DNA from: JAAYPI01 sp036734385 | Lineage (GTDB): Bacteria > Bacteroidota > Bacteroidia > Bacteroidales > Paludibacteraceae | Assembly (NCBI GenBank): GCA_036734385.1 | Contig: DAIMYQ010000001.1 | Coordinates: 106,803-170,802, forward strand | DNA: 64,000 nucleotides | Direction: 5' to 3' | Part shown: piece after piece, positions 17,135-25,639 of the stretch | Layout of the letters: every line of letters starts with the position of its first letter | Numbering within the stretch: position 1 is the stretch's first letter | The notes under the pieces: model-generated | Database searches by the model: none | The model's input: the letters and a program-made list of their open reading frames with translations, nothing else | Told to the model about the DNA's origin: nothing | Program-made: the position numbers and the translations under genes

Positions 17135-18934
17135 ATGCAAAAGATTAGAAACATTGCTATTATCGCTCACGTTGACCACGGAAAAACCACATTGGTAGAT
17201 AAAATGTTACTTGCCGGCTCTTTATTTAAAGAGTATGAAAAGGTAGGCGAGTTAATTATGGATAATAATGACTTAGAAAGAGAACGGGGTATTACTATTG
17301 TTTCTAAAAACGTATCCATCCGATACAAAGATTATAAAATCAATATTATAGACACTCCGGGTCACTCAGACTTTGGAGGGGAAGTTGAACGTGTACTTAA
17401 TATGGCAGACGGGGTACTGCTTTTGGTAGATGCATTTGAAGGTCCCATGCCTCAAACACGCTTTGTGCTTCAAAAAGCCATTCAGATAGGTCTGAAACCA
17501 ATTGTTGTGATTAACAAGGTAGACAAGCCCAACTGCACACCGGGAGTTGTCCAGGAACAAGTATTTGACTTAATGTTCAGTCTTGATGCGTCAGAAGAAC
17601 AACTTGATTTTCCAACTATATATGGATCTGCAAAACAGAATTGGATGTCAACTGATTGGAAAGACAAAACAGACAATATTATTCCTCTTTTAGATGCGAT
17701 TATAGAACATATTCCTGCACCTCAGGAATTACAAGGAACACCTCAATTATTAATCACTTCTTTGGATTATTCTTCCTATGTAGGCAGGATTGCCATTGGT
17801 CGTGTTCATAGAGGCACATTGAAAGAAAATATGGATGTTGCACTTGTAAAACGGGATGGAAGCATCATTAAATCCAGGATTAGAGAATTAAATGTATTTG
17901 AAGGTTTTGGAAAAATAAAAGTTCCATCAGTATCATCAGGTGAAATTTGTGCATTGATCGGAATAGAAAATTTTGAAATTGGTGATAGCATCACTGATTT
18001 GGAAAATCCGGAACCACTTCCTCCTATTGCTATTGATGAACCAACGATGAGTATGGTATTTACCATAAATGATTCCCCATTCTTCGGAAAAGAAGGTAAA
18101 TTTGTTACATCAAGGCATATAAACGATCGTTTACTAAAAGAGTTGGATAGAAATTTAGCTCTTCGTGTTACAAAATCAGAAAAATCAGATTCTTGGAATG
18201 TTTTTGGAAGGGGGGTATTGCATTTATCCATACTTATTGAAACGATGAGAAGGGAAGGATACGAACTTCAAGTTGGACAGCCTCAAGTAATCTTCAAAGA
18301 AATTGATGGCGTAAGATGTGAACCAATGGAACAACTCACCATAGATGTTCCTGAAGAATACTCAGGAAAAGTTATTGAGTTGGTAGCTGTACGTAAAGGA
18401 GAGATGACAATTATGGATAAGAAAGGTGAACGTATCCATTTGGAATTTTCAATTCCCTCTCGAGGCATCATCGGACTACGGACAAATATTCTAACAGCAA
18501 CAGCAGGGGAAGCTGTCATGGCTCACCGATTCACTGAATATGCCCCTTATAAAGGCGAAATAGAAAGAAGAACCAATGGCTCAATTATCGCTATGGAAAG
18601 CGGAACAGCTTTTGCTTATGCTATTGATAAGCTACAAGACAGAGGTAGATTCTTTATTTACCCACAAGATGAGATTTACGCAGGACAAGTAGTAGGAGAA
18701 CATGCTAAAGAAGGTGATTTAGTCGTAAATGTCACTAAATCAAAGAAACTAACCAACATGAGAGCTTCCGGATCTGACGATAAAGTAAAACTTATTCCTC
18801 CTGTTGTATTTAGCTTAGAAGAATCTCTTGAATACATAAAAGAGGATGAATACGCAGAAATCACGCCTAGTGCAATACGTTTGCGTAAAATCTTCCTTGA
18901 CGAAACCGAAAGAAAAAGGTCAAGAAACAAATAA
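17135..18934 (+). CDS. typA: Translational GTPase TypA/BipA
   Basis: 599 residues, full length. The GTPase motifs are IIAHVDHGKTTLVD (G1, near residue 10), ERGITI (G2), DTPGHSDFGGEV (G3), NKVDKP (G4) and a G5 region near residue 170. An EF-Tu-like beta domain, EF-G-like domains III/V (FFGKEGKFVTSRHINDRL, SIPSRGIIGLRT) and the BipA-specific C-terminal domain (ASGSDDKVKLIPPVVFSLEESLEYI) follow. TypA binds 70S ribosomes and aids 50S assembly and stress or low-temperature growth. Monocistronic promoter; folK begins 8 bases after its stop. Confidence 0.96.
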   Translation: MQKIRNIAIIAHVDHGKTTLVDKMLLAGSLFKEYEKVGELIMDNNDLERERGITIVSKNVSIRYKDYKINIIDTPGHSDFGGEVERVLNMADGVLLLVDAFEGPMPQTRFVLQKAIQIGLKPIVVINKVDKPNCTPGVVQEQVFDLMFSLDASEEQLDFPTIYGSAKQNWMSTDWKDKTDNIIPLLDAIIEHIPAPQELQGTPQLLITSLDYSSYVGRIAIGRVHRGTLKENMDVALVKRDGSIIKSRIRELNVFEGFGKIKVPSVSSGEICALIGIENFEIGDSITDLENPEPLPPIAIDEPTMSMVFTINDSPFFGKEGKFVTSRHINDRLLKELDRNLALRVTKSEKSDSWNVFGRGVLHLSILIETMRREGYELQVGQPQVIFKEIDGVRCEPMEQLTIDVPEEYSGKVIELVAVRKGEMTIMDKKGERIHLEFSIPSRGIIGLRTNILTATAGEAVMAHRFTEYAPYKGEIERRTNGSIIAMESGTAFAYAIDKLQDRGRFFIYPQDEIYAGQVVGEHAKEGDLVVNVTKSKKLTNMRASGSDDKVKLIPPVVFSLEESLEYIKEDEYAEITPSAIRLRKIFLDETERKRSRNK

Positions 18935-18942
18935 TATAAACC

Positions 18943-19413
18943 ATGAAGGATGTCTATTTATCCTTGGGAACAAATCTAGGAGAACGAGAAATCAATCTTT
19001 CGCGTGCCGAAGTTTTGATTTCTCAAAGGATAGGTCAAGTTCTTCTGTCCTCCTCCAATTATCAAACAAAACCAGTAGACTTTGTTTCCCAGAATGATTT
19101 TATTAATAAAGTCATTCTGGTTCAAACAAACCTTTCCCCTCTGAATATACTTGAAGCAACAAAAAAAATTGAATGTTTATTAGGGAGACAAAAAAAATCT
19201 CATAATGGATTTTATTCCGATCGAACAATCGATATTGATATTTTGTATATAGATAATGAAATCATTGATCTTCCAGACATCCAAATTCCCCATCCAAGAC
19301 TACACGAGCGACTCTTTGTTCTAGAACCGCTAAACGAAATAGCACCCTCCTTTAGGCATCCCATACTACAAAAAAGCACATCAGAAATGATTGAAGATAT
19401 GAAAAATCACTAG
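18943..19413 (+). CDS. folK: Hydroxymethyldihydropteridine pyrophosphokinase
   Basis: 156 residues, usual for HPPK. It transfers pyrophosphate from ATP to 6-hydroxymethyl-7,8-dihydropterin in folate synthesis. Motifs: YLSLGTNLGERE at the start, YQTKPVDFVSQNDFINKV, LGRQKKSHNGFYSDRTIDIDIL (the RTIDIDIL metal/ATP signature near residue 95) and IPHPRLHERLFVLEPLNEIAP. It is coupled to typA on the same strand and converges on porZ with only 15 bases between stop codons. Confidence 0.95.
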   Translation: MKDVYLSLGTNLGEREINLSRAEVLISQRIGQVLLSSSNYQTKPVDFVSQNDFINKVILVQTNLSPLNILEATKKIECLLGRQKKSHNGFYSDRTIDIDILYIDNEIIDLPDIQIPHPRLHERLFVLEPLNEIAPSFRHPILQKSTSEMIEDMKNH

Positions 19414-19428
19414 GACATTGAAAATAGT

Positions 19429-21753
19429 TTACCTGACAATCAATATCTTAGTTGCTATTTTCTCAATACCATCCTCACTTGTGCAAAGAACATAATAAAC
19501 GCCAAAAGGAACTTTACTATTTGAGTAATTCTTTCCATTCCATGCCAATGAACCTCCTGTAGAAATGCCTTCAAACACAAGTTCACCTGAAACATTGACT
19601 ATTTTTACCTGAGTATTTTCTTCCAATCCCCTTATTGTAATTAAGCCTTCATATCCAGGTCTTACGGGATTTGGGAAAACCTGAATTTTAGAAAAAGAAT
19701 TTACAGGCTCAGTCGCATCTGAACGATAAGACAAAATTCCTTCATCTGTGGCAAAAAACACTTCACCAGTTTTCTCATCAATAGTAACTGCATCTATCTT
19801 ATTGGAAGAAAGCGGACTATTATCTGTTGTAAAGTGATATATCGTTTCTTTTCCATCTTCAGAAAGCAAATAAATACCCGAACTCTCAGTTCCTATCCAT
19901 TTTCTATTTGCACCATCAATTGCTATGGCTTTTATTTTCTCATCATCAAGCAAATAATCGGCTAATGAAGTTCCATCGTTTCTAGGAATTTTTACTCGCG
20001 TACAAGTATAATCAGAATTAAATACTTTAGTTACGTTTGTCATTAAAATCGGACCCTTGTCCGTTCCTATCCAAATCGTACCTTCTCTATCTTCCGCAAT
20101 AGTGTAAATATACGAGGGATTTATTTCATTTCCATCCTTATCTTTAAAAGAAGAAAAAAACACCGTTTTATCATCAGAAGTATCTTCAATCGTTTTATTA
20201 TCATCCAATACAAATACTCCGTTTCCGCTTCCTGTTGCTGAAGTTATCCATTTTTGATTTTTTGAATTAATTAATAAATCTCTCAGTAAAGGCTGACTTG
20301 ACAAAGATGGATACGATAATGATATCCAAGAGCCATCTTTTTTCATTATTTTAATTCCCCCACCAGCTAGAGAATTGAGCATCCATAAATTATTATCATC
20401 ATCAAAGCAGAGTCCATCAATTCTGTAAAAATTGTAATAATTTGTTGAATTTGGAAGAGCACTTTCTATAACACCTGCATTTATTCCATTGTATAATTGT
20501 GTTACTTGTCCATTTTCAAAAACGAATACACCTTCTCCCCATGTACTCACATACAATTTATTTTCATTGTCAGGATCCACAGCGATAGAAACAACATCAA
20601 GAAATTGGTTTGTAAATGACAACACCCCAGAATTTTGAGAAGTATATTCACTCCATTTTTCATTTTCAAAGACCAAAAGAGCTCCTTCAATGCCTCCTCT
20701 ATCATCCCAACTTTTGCCGGGAGCCACAAAAATCTTTCCATTGTGGTAATACATTTTTTGAGCAGCACTCAAATAAGGACCTGTGGGTTTAAAGAAATCT
20801 AATGAGACATTTAGTTTATATTTAATCAATCCTTGAGAATTGGCTGCTATCCAATAAAGATTTGTAGTTTCATCAAACATTGACTGCCTTACAACAATAT
20901 TATCTAAAATTTCTTCGTCAAAGTTTTTAGCATAACGTCTAATTCGAGCCGTATTATTTATCATCAGATAATTTCCTGAGGTATTAATATTTATAGACTC
21001 TTCAGTAGTATTCTCAAAAAATACACTCCAAGAATTGTTCTCATACTGATATACATTCTCATTATTTTTTACAACAAAGAGCTTGCTACCAAAATATTCC
21101 ATAAATCGGAAATTCGACGAACCATCAGGCAATGGAATCTCATCTTTCCAATTCTCATAATTTGATAGGTTCACACCTTGTACCTTTGCCCTTTTTATAC
21201 TATTCTGGGTCAATGCATAAAAATATTCTCCATCAGAAGCAAGAGAATAGACAGGTATTTTTTCTGCATCATCCCCAATAACGTAGGTATCAAGAATTTC
21301 TTGCTTTACCAAGTCCAACACCATAATTCCAAAATCACAAGAGAAGTAAGCATAATTTCCCAAAAAATAGATATGATTTATATTTTTGCTGACAGACATA
21401 ACTTTACGATATAAATCAGGAATATTATACGTGTTACCTTTCATATCAACGATATCTATATTGGAATTTGTATAGGCAATAACAAGCACTTTATTTTCAG
21501 GACTATAAGAAATTAATGCTACGTCATTATCGCTCAATCCCGTCATTTTTGAATAACCCTGAACGGAATTATCAGTTTTGTCTACTGAAAAAAGTTTACC
21601 ATCAGCCACAGCAAACACTTTCTCGGGAGTCTGAGCCACTTGGGTAGTATTATTATATGAAAAATGCATCCGCCAATTGCCAACTGGTATTTGTGCAACC
21701 AATAAGAAAAAGTTAGCGAGTATAAATAAAGACAAAAAAAGGATTCGTTTCAT
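19429..21753 (-). CDS. porZ: PorZ-like T9SS protein (beta-propeller with type A C-terminal sorting domain)
   Basis: 774 residues. Signal peptide (about 1-20), then the PorZ opening IPVGNWRMHFSYNNTTQVAQTPEKVFAVADGKLF. Two seven-bladed-propeller-like halves are built from short repeats such as NNLWMLNSLAGGGIKI and GTIWIGTDKGPILM. A C-terminal T9SS type A sorting domain covers about residues 687-774 (VFPNPVRPGYEGLITI ... KIATKILIVR). In P. gingivalis PorZ is part of the surface attachment complex that joins anionic LPS to secreted cargo. Here it lies away from the core locus, downstream of rdgB. Confidence 0.88.
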   Translation of the reverse strand: MKRILFLSLFILANFFLLVAQIPVGNWRMHFSYNNTTQVAQTPEKVFAVADGKLFSVDKTDNSVQGYSKMTGLSDNDVALISYSPENKVLVIAYTNSNIDIVDMKGNTYNIPDLYRKVMSVSKNINHIYFLGNYAYFSCDFGIMVLDLVKQEILDTYVIGDDAEKIPVYSLASDGEYFYALTQNSIKRAKVQGVNLSNYENWKDEIPLPDGSSNFRFMEYFGSKLFVVKNNENVYQYENNSWSVFFENTTEESININTSGNYLMINNTARIRRYAKNFDEEILDNIVVRQSMFDETTNLYWIAANSQGLIKYKLNVSLDFFKPTGPYLSAAQKMYYHNGKIFVAPGKSWDDRGGIEGALLVFENEKWSEYTSQNSGVLSFTNQFLDVVSIAVDPDNENKLYVSTWGEGVFVFENGQVTQLYNGINAGVIESALPNSTNYYNFYRIDGLCFDDDNNLWMLNSLAGGGIKIMKKDGSWISLSYPSLSSQPLLRDLLINSKNQKWITSATGSGNGVFVLDDNKTIEDTSDDKTVFFSSFKDKDGNEINPSYIYTIAEDREGTIWIGTDKGPILMTNVTKVFNSDYTCTRVKIPRNDGTSLADYLLDDEKIKAIAIDGANRKWIGTESSGIYLLSEDGKETIYHFTTDNSPLSSNKIDAVTIDEKTGEVFFATDEGILSYRSDATEPVNSFSKIQVFPNPVRPGYEGLITIRGLEENTQVKIVNVSGELVFEGISTGGSLAWNGKNYSNSKVPFGVYYVLCTSEDGIEKIATKILIVR

Positions 21754-21779
21754 ATGATGTACGGAATTGCGAAATAAAT

Positions 21780-22361
21780 TTATATTCCCTTCAAAAACAA
21801 CAAAAATTTCTGGACGGCAAGAGCTCGATGGCTTATTTGATTTTTAACTTCAGACGGAAGTTCAGCAAATGTTTGAGCATAACCTTCGGGACAAAAAATA
21901 GGATCATAACCAAAGCCATTTTTACCAAAACCTTGTTCCTTTATCTCTCCATTGATAATTCCTTCAAAAACAAACTCTTGTCCATCAATAACACAAGCAA
22001 TAACAGTTCTAAAGCGTGCTTTTCGATTCTTTTTACCTTTCAAATTTTCAAGCAAAAGATTCATATTCTCTTGTGAATCTTTACTTTCTCCTGCATACCG
22101 TGCAGAACGAACCCCCGGAGCATTATTTAAAACCTCCACTTCCAGTCCGCTATCATCAGCAAAACAATCTTTGCCATATTTTTGATAAATGTAACGTGCT
22201 TTGAATAAAGCATTTCCTTCAATAGTTGGTTCATTTTCCGGAATATCTTCAACACAACCCATATCCTTTAAACTGACAAGGGTGAATTGGTTATTCAACA
22301 TCTGCTGAACCTCTTCCAACTTATGAAGATTATTTGTGGCGAAAATAAATTTACGTTTCAT
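21780..22361 (-). CDS. rdgB: XTP/dITP diphosphatase (RdgB/HAM1)
   Basis: 193 residues. RdgB/HAM1 family nucleotide-pool sanitiser that hydrolyses dITP, ITP and XTP to monophosphates. Signatures: FATNNLHKLEEVQQML at the N-terminus, DDSGLEVEVLNNAPGVRSARYAG near residue 68, GFGYDPIFCPEGYAQTFAELP near residue 148 and a final SHRALAVQKF. The gene has a -7 box only 5 bases before the ATG and lies after the tpiA terminator, so it is probably transcribed on its own, running on toward porZ. Confidence 0.95.
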   Translation of the reverse strand: MKRKFIFATNNLHKLEEVQQMLNNQFTLVSLKDMGCVEDIPENEPTIEGNALFKARYIYQKYGKDCFADDSGLEVEVLNNAPGVRSARYAGESKDSQENMNLLLENLKGKKNRKARFRTVIACVIDGQEFVFEGIINGEIKEQGFGKNGFGYDPIFCPEGYAQTFAELPSEVKNQISHRALAVQKFLLFLKGI

Positions 22362-22365
22362 ATTA

Positions 22366-22373
22366 CAAAAATA
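22366..22373 (-). promoter_or_regulatory. -7 element for rdgB (possible leaderless transcript)
   Basis: Minus-strand TATTTTTG matches TAnnTTTG, with only four bases before the rdgB ATG. No -33 box at ideal spacing: the nearest TTTG is 14 bases away. Confidence 0.4.
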
Positions 22374-22408
22374 CCGTAATTGCCTGACAAATAAAAGTTT
22401 TAGCTAAC

Positions 22409-22442
22409 AAAAAAGCCACCGAATAAAAATTCGATGGCTTTT
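22409..22442 (-). terminator. Intrinsic terminator after tpiA
   Basis: Read on the minus strand, arms AAAAGCCATCGAA and TTCGGTGGCTTTTTT (one G-T wobble) enclose a 6-base loop and end in a T-run. It lies 23 bases past the tpiA stop and before rdgB. Confidence 0.88.
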
Positions 22443-22464
22443 GAATAAAACTAAAAACGATTTG

Positions 22465-23220
22465 TCAAAATGCATCAATAATAGCTTTGAAATCGGCAGC
22501 TTTCAATGAGGCTCCACCAATTAAACCACCATCGACGTCTGGTTTAGAAAATAATTCCGATGCATTTTTCGCATTACAACTTCCACCATATAAGATGGTT
22601 GTATTATTTGCTACTTCTTTGCCATATTTTATGGCAATCAAACTACGTATAAATGCATGAATCTCTTGAGCTTGGTCAGATGTAGCAGTAAGTCCTGTTC
22701 CAATCGCCCAAACAGGTTCATAAGCCAATACTATTTTACCAAAATCTTCCGCAGAAAGATTAAATACAGAGCCTTCCAATTGAGCCTTTACAACCTCATT
22801 TTGTTTGTTTGCTTCTCTTTCTTCTTTCAACTCTCCTATGCAGAAAATAGGTTTTAATTCATTTTTCAGCGCCAAAAGAACTTTTTCTTTTAAGATAGGA
22901 TATGTTTCGCCATAATATGCACGACGTTCTGAATGACCAAGAATAACAGTATCTACTCCGGTTGATTTAACCATAGACGCCGAAACTTCCCCCGTAAATG
23001 CTCCTGATTCTTTATCAGCACAATTTTGTGCAGCCACTTTAATGACTGTTCCTTTAACTAATTCAGAGACTGTTGCCAAATGAATAAAAGGAGTCCCTAT
23101 AATCACATCACAATTGGGTTTTTGACCTGCTAAAACGCTTTTTAATTCAGTAGCCAACGCTACACCTTCTTGTAAGGTTTTGTTCATTTTCCAATTTCCT
23201 GCTACGATGTTTTTTCTCAT
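22465..23220 (-). CDS. tpiA: Triosephosphate isomerase
   Basis: 251 residues, full TIM barrel. It interconverts dihydroxyacetone phosphate and glyceraldehyde 3-phosphate in glycolysis. Active-site signatures: NWKMNK (catalytic Lys near residue 12), LGHSERR (catalytic His near 97), AYEPVWAIGTG (catalytic Glu near 169) and the phosphate-binding LYGGSCNAKN and GGLIGGASL. It follows the DoxX gene by 22 bases. The order DUF1599-DoxX-tpiA is conserved in many Bacteroidales as I know them. Confidence 0.97.
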   Translation of the reverse strand: MRKNIVAGNWKMNKTLQEGVALATELKSVLAGQKPNCDVIIGTPFIHLATVSELVKGTVIKVAAQNCADKESGAFTGEVSASMVKSTGVDTVILGHSERRAYYGETYPILKEKVLLALKNELKPIFCIGELKEEREANKQNEVVKAQLEGSVFNLSAEDFGKIVLAYEPVWAIGTGLTATSDQAQEIHAFIRSLIAIKYGKEVANNTTILYGGSCNAKNASELFSKPDVDGGLIGGASLKAADFKAIIDAF

Positions 23221-23242
23221 TGTTGTTTTTTTTAGTTTTTAA

Positions 23243-24499
23243 TTAATACTTATTTATTGATTTTGAATTTATATACTGAATATCAAATTTGTCTGATAAA
23301 AAAATCAAACCTGTAGGAGCCAAGAAACAACACAAAACAATCAGGAGAATAACAATGTTATTAGGCTTTTGTACTTTCCCAAATGCAGATTTTTGAAGAG
23401 GTTCTTTAAATTCAGGCAAATTACGATAATGCCAATGATTTAAAATTGTCCCATTCTTTATCAAAACTAATCCCGGATTTGAACGAATAACCGTTTTAAG
23501 CATTATTTCGTCAGAAACAGCGAAAGGATATTTTGCTCCTGTTTTTTGCTTAAAGTTCTCTACTTCTGTCCCAAAAGAAGAACTCATACAGTAAAAACCA
23601 TATCCATTATTCTGTGCAAATTGATAAATTCTATTGATTTTATCCTGATTAGAAAGATTAGCCTCGCTCAACTTGCTACTAATCAAAAGAAATGTATATC
23701 CCTTATTTCGTAATACTTCAGAAGTTATATCACCATCATCCTCCGTTTCAATCGTAAAATCGTGTATAGGAGGTTCATAACCTTTCTCTATTAAGGTTGA
23801 CTGCTGTTTGACAAAGGTCCAACTGGAATCCCCATCGGGGAAATTTTCCAACGTAAATTCCTTTTTTTTGCCATTTTTTTCGTATACAAAAATCGTTTTG
23901 TATACATCTTGTGGAGCATTATGTGGAACAGTCATTCCTTCAACAATATTATTTCCGACTTTATAAGGTCTAAAATCAAAAATAGGCAAGTTATAGTAGC
24001 AATGTAAAGAGAGTAAAACAATAAATACGCCCGAAAATGCTGTTAAAAGCCATTGCGTGCGATTTTTAATCACCTGCCTTCCTTCTTTTCTCAACACGAA
24101 TACACAAATAGCTACCGCTGCAAGAATGACATTCTTATAAAAAGTTTGCCAATTACTAATTACTAAAGCATCCCCAAAACAACCACAATCAGTAACCGGA
24201 TTGTTAATTGCTAAATACAATGTCAATGGAGTCATGAAAATCATGAACAGCAAAGCAAAGGGTGCCGTTATTCTAACATTCGCACCAAGTAATAAATTTG
24301 CTCCAATCACAAATTCAAGGCAGGACAATCCAACAGCCATAACAAAAGTCAATGGCAAGAACATATCCCAACCAAAGGCGATTAGATAATCTTCAATTTT
24401 GTAATTAAACCCAAGCGGATCGACAGCTTTTACAAAACCGGAAAAAGCAAAAACAATTCCGAGCAAAACTCTACTAACAAGCAAAATCTTATTTTTCAT
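23243..24499 (-). CDS. BT_3928-like DoxX-family membrane protein with thioredoxin-like C-terminus
   Basis: 418 residues. The N-terminal 150 residues hold four hydrophobic helices of the DoxX/MauE type, with the conserved pair of cysteines in NNPVTDCGCFGDALVISNWQTFYKN. A fifth helix lies near residue 150 and a periplasmic region follows (about 190-380) with thioredoxin-like secondary structure (YTFLLISSKLSEANLSN, NPGLVLIKNGTILNHWHY) but no CxxC. A final membrane helix precedes the C-terminus. Families of this type act in periplasmic thiol redox or quinone-linked steps; the exact role is unknown. Confidence 0.78.
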   Translation of the reverse strand: MKNKILLVSRVLLGIVFAFSGFVKAVDPLGFNYKIEDYLIAFGWDMFLPLTFVMAVGLSCLEFVIGANLLLGANVRITAPFALLFMIFMTPLTLYLAINNPVTDCGCFGDALVISNWQTFYKNVILAAVAICVFVLRKEGRQVIKNRTQWLLTAFSGVFIVLLSLHCYYNLPIFDFRPYKVGNNIVEGMTVPHNAPQDVYKTIFVYEKNGKKKEFTLENFPDGDSSWTFVKQQSTLIEKGYEPPIHDFTIETEDDGDITSEVLRNKGYTFLLISSKLSEANLSNQDKINRIYQFAQNNGYGFYCMSSSFGTEVENFKQKTGAKYPFAVSDEIMLKTVIRSNPGLVLIKNGTILNHWHYRNLPEFKEPLQKSAFGKVQKPNNIVILLIVLCCFLAPTGLIFLSDKFDIQYINSKSINKY

Positions 24500-24504
24500 C
24501 TATT

Positions 24505-25062
24505 CTATTCTCCAAACTCAATTTTGATTAATCCAAATATGGCATAATTTATCATATCAAAATAATTAGCATCAATACCTTCAGAAATTATAGTTTTCCC
24601 ACCGTTATCTTCAATTTGTTTGGTACGGTAAAGCTTCATCAAAATTAAATCAGTATATGAACTAATGCGCATAGAACGCCATGCTTCATCGTAATCATGA
24701 TTTTTAGCTAACATTAAATTTTTAGCTTGTAAACTGTATTTTTCGTATAATTGGAGGGACTTTTCTACGGTTAAATCGTCCGATTCAGCAACCCCTAATT
24801 CCAATTGAATCAAGCCTATAATCCCATAATTAACTATGGCAATAAACTCTGAACGTATATCTTCATCTATTTTTGATTCTCCTTTGGTTTCTATGCTACG
24901 AATTCTATTTGCTTTAATGAAAATCTGATCGGTAACCGAACAAGGACGAAGGATTCGCCATGCAGCACCATAATCTTTGAGTTTTTTGGAAAAAACATCT
25001 CTCGTAGTAGAGATAATTTGATCAAATTGTTGTTCAGTTCTCGCCATAATTTTTTTCAACAT
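24505..25062 (-). CDS. DUF1599 domain protein (tandem repeat)
   Basis: 185 residues containing two copies of one unit: KKLKDYGAAWRILRPCSVTDQIFIKANRIRSIE near residue 26 and KNHDYDEAWRSMRISSYTDLILMKLYRTKQIE near residue 118. Each is followed by (N)YGIIGLIQLELG / YAIFGLIKIEFG. This is the DUF1599 family, associated in some contexts with nucleotide modification; its activity in ordinary chromosomes is not established. The ATG at 25062 is used here, with an in-frame ATG at 25047 also plausible. It ends 5 bases before the DoxX gene, so it is cotranscribed. Confidence 0.8.
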   Translation of the reverse strand: MLKKIMARTEQQFDQIISTTRDVFSKKLKDYGAAWRILRPCSVTDQIFIKANRIRSIETKGESKIDEDIRSEFIAIVNYGIIGLIQLELGVAESDDLTVEKSLQLYEKYSLQAKNLMLAKNHDYDEAWRSMRISSYTDLILMKLYRTKQIEDNGGKTIISEGIDANYFDMINYAIFGLIKIEFGE

Positions 25063-25122
25063 ACGAAGTTACAAACCTTAAATATAAAAATGAGCTTATA
25101 TCAAATTGGTAAATGAAAAAAT

Positions 25123-25635
25123 CTATTTATACCAACTAGCATACATTGCATAATTGTGTGCTATTTTTTGATTAATTTCTTTTGACTGTTCAGGGTCTAC
25201 TTTTTTAACAAACTTGGCAGGAACGCCTGCCCAAATAGTATTTGGTTCAATGATTGTTCCACTCAAAACCAATGCTCCCGCTGCCACAATCGCACCTTCT
25301 CCCACCACAGCATGATCAAGCAAGATACTTCCCATACCTATTAGTGCATAATCTTTTACACTCGCACCATGAATAGTTACATTGTGACCAATAGAAACAT
25401 AATCACCAATTTCAATCGTTGATTTTTCGTACAGAGTATGTAAAACAGCTCCATCTTGTACATTCACATGATTTCCTATGCAAATAGAATTCACATCTCC
25501 TCGCAACACCGCATTAAACCAAATACTGCAGCCATTACCTATTTGTACATCACCCACTATTGTCGCATTCTCAGCCAAATAACAATCAGAACCTATTTTA
25601 GGTTCAAAACCTCTTACTGATTTTATTAAAGCCAT
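25123..25635 (-). CDS. Gamma-class carbonic anhydrase-like hexapeptide protein
   Basis: 170 residues with a continuous left-handed beta-helix of hexapeptide repeats (IGNGCSIWFNAVLRGDVNSI, IGDYVSIGHNVTIHGASV, IGMGSILLDHAVVGEGAIVAAGALV). Histidines placed like gamma carbonic anhydrase zinc ligands are present (the first in AVLHTLY, two in GHNVTIHG). Close relatives include YrdA and PaaY. The conserved Gln/Arg/Asp set (RGDVNSICIGNHVNVQDG) is intact. Likely a cytosolic metal-binding trimer; carbonic anhydrase activity is uncertain, as many relatives are inactive. Confidence 0.85.
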   Translation of the reverse strand: MALIKSVRGFEPKIGSDCYLAENATIVGDVQIGNGCSIWFNAVLRGDVNSICIGNHVNVQDGAVLHTLYEKSTIEIGDYVSIGHNVTIHGASVKDYALIGMGSILLDHAVVGEGAIVAAGALVLSGTIIEPNTIWAGVPAKFVKKVDPEQSKEINQKIAHNYAMYASWYK

Positions 25636-25639
25636 TGCA

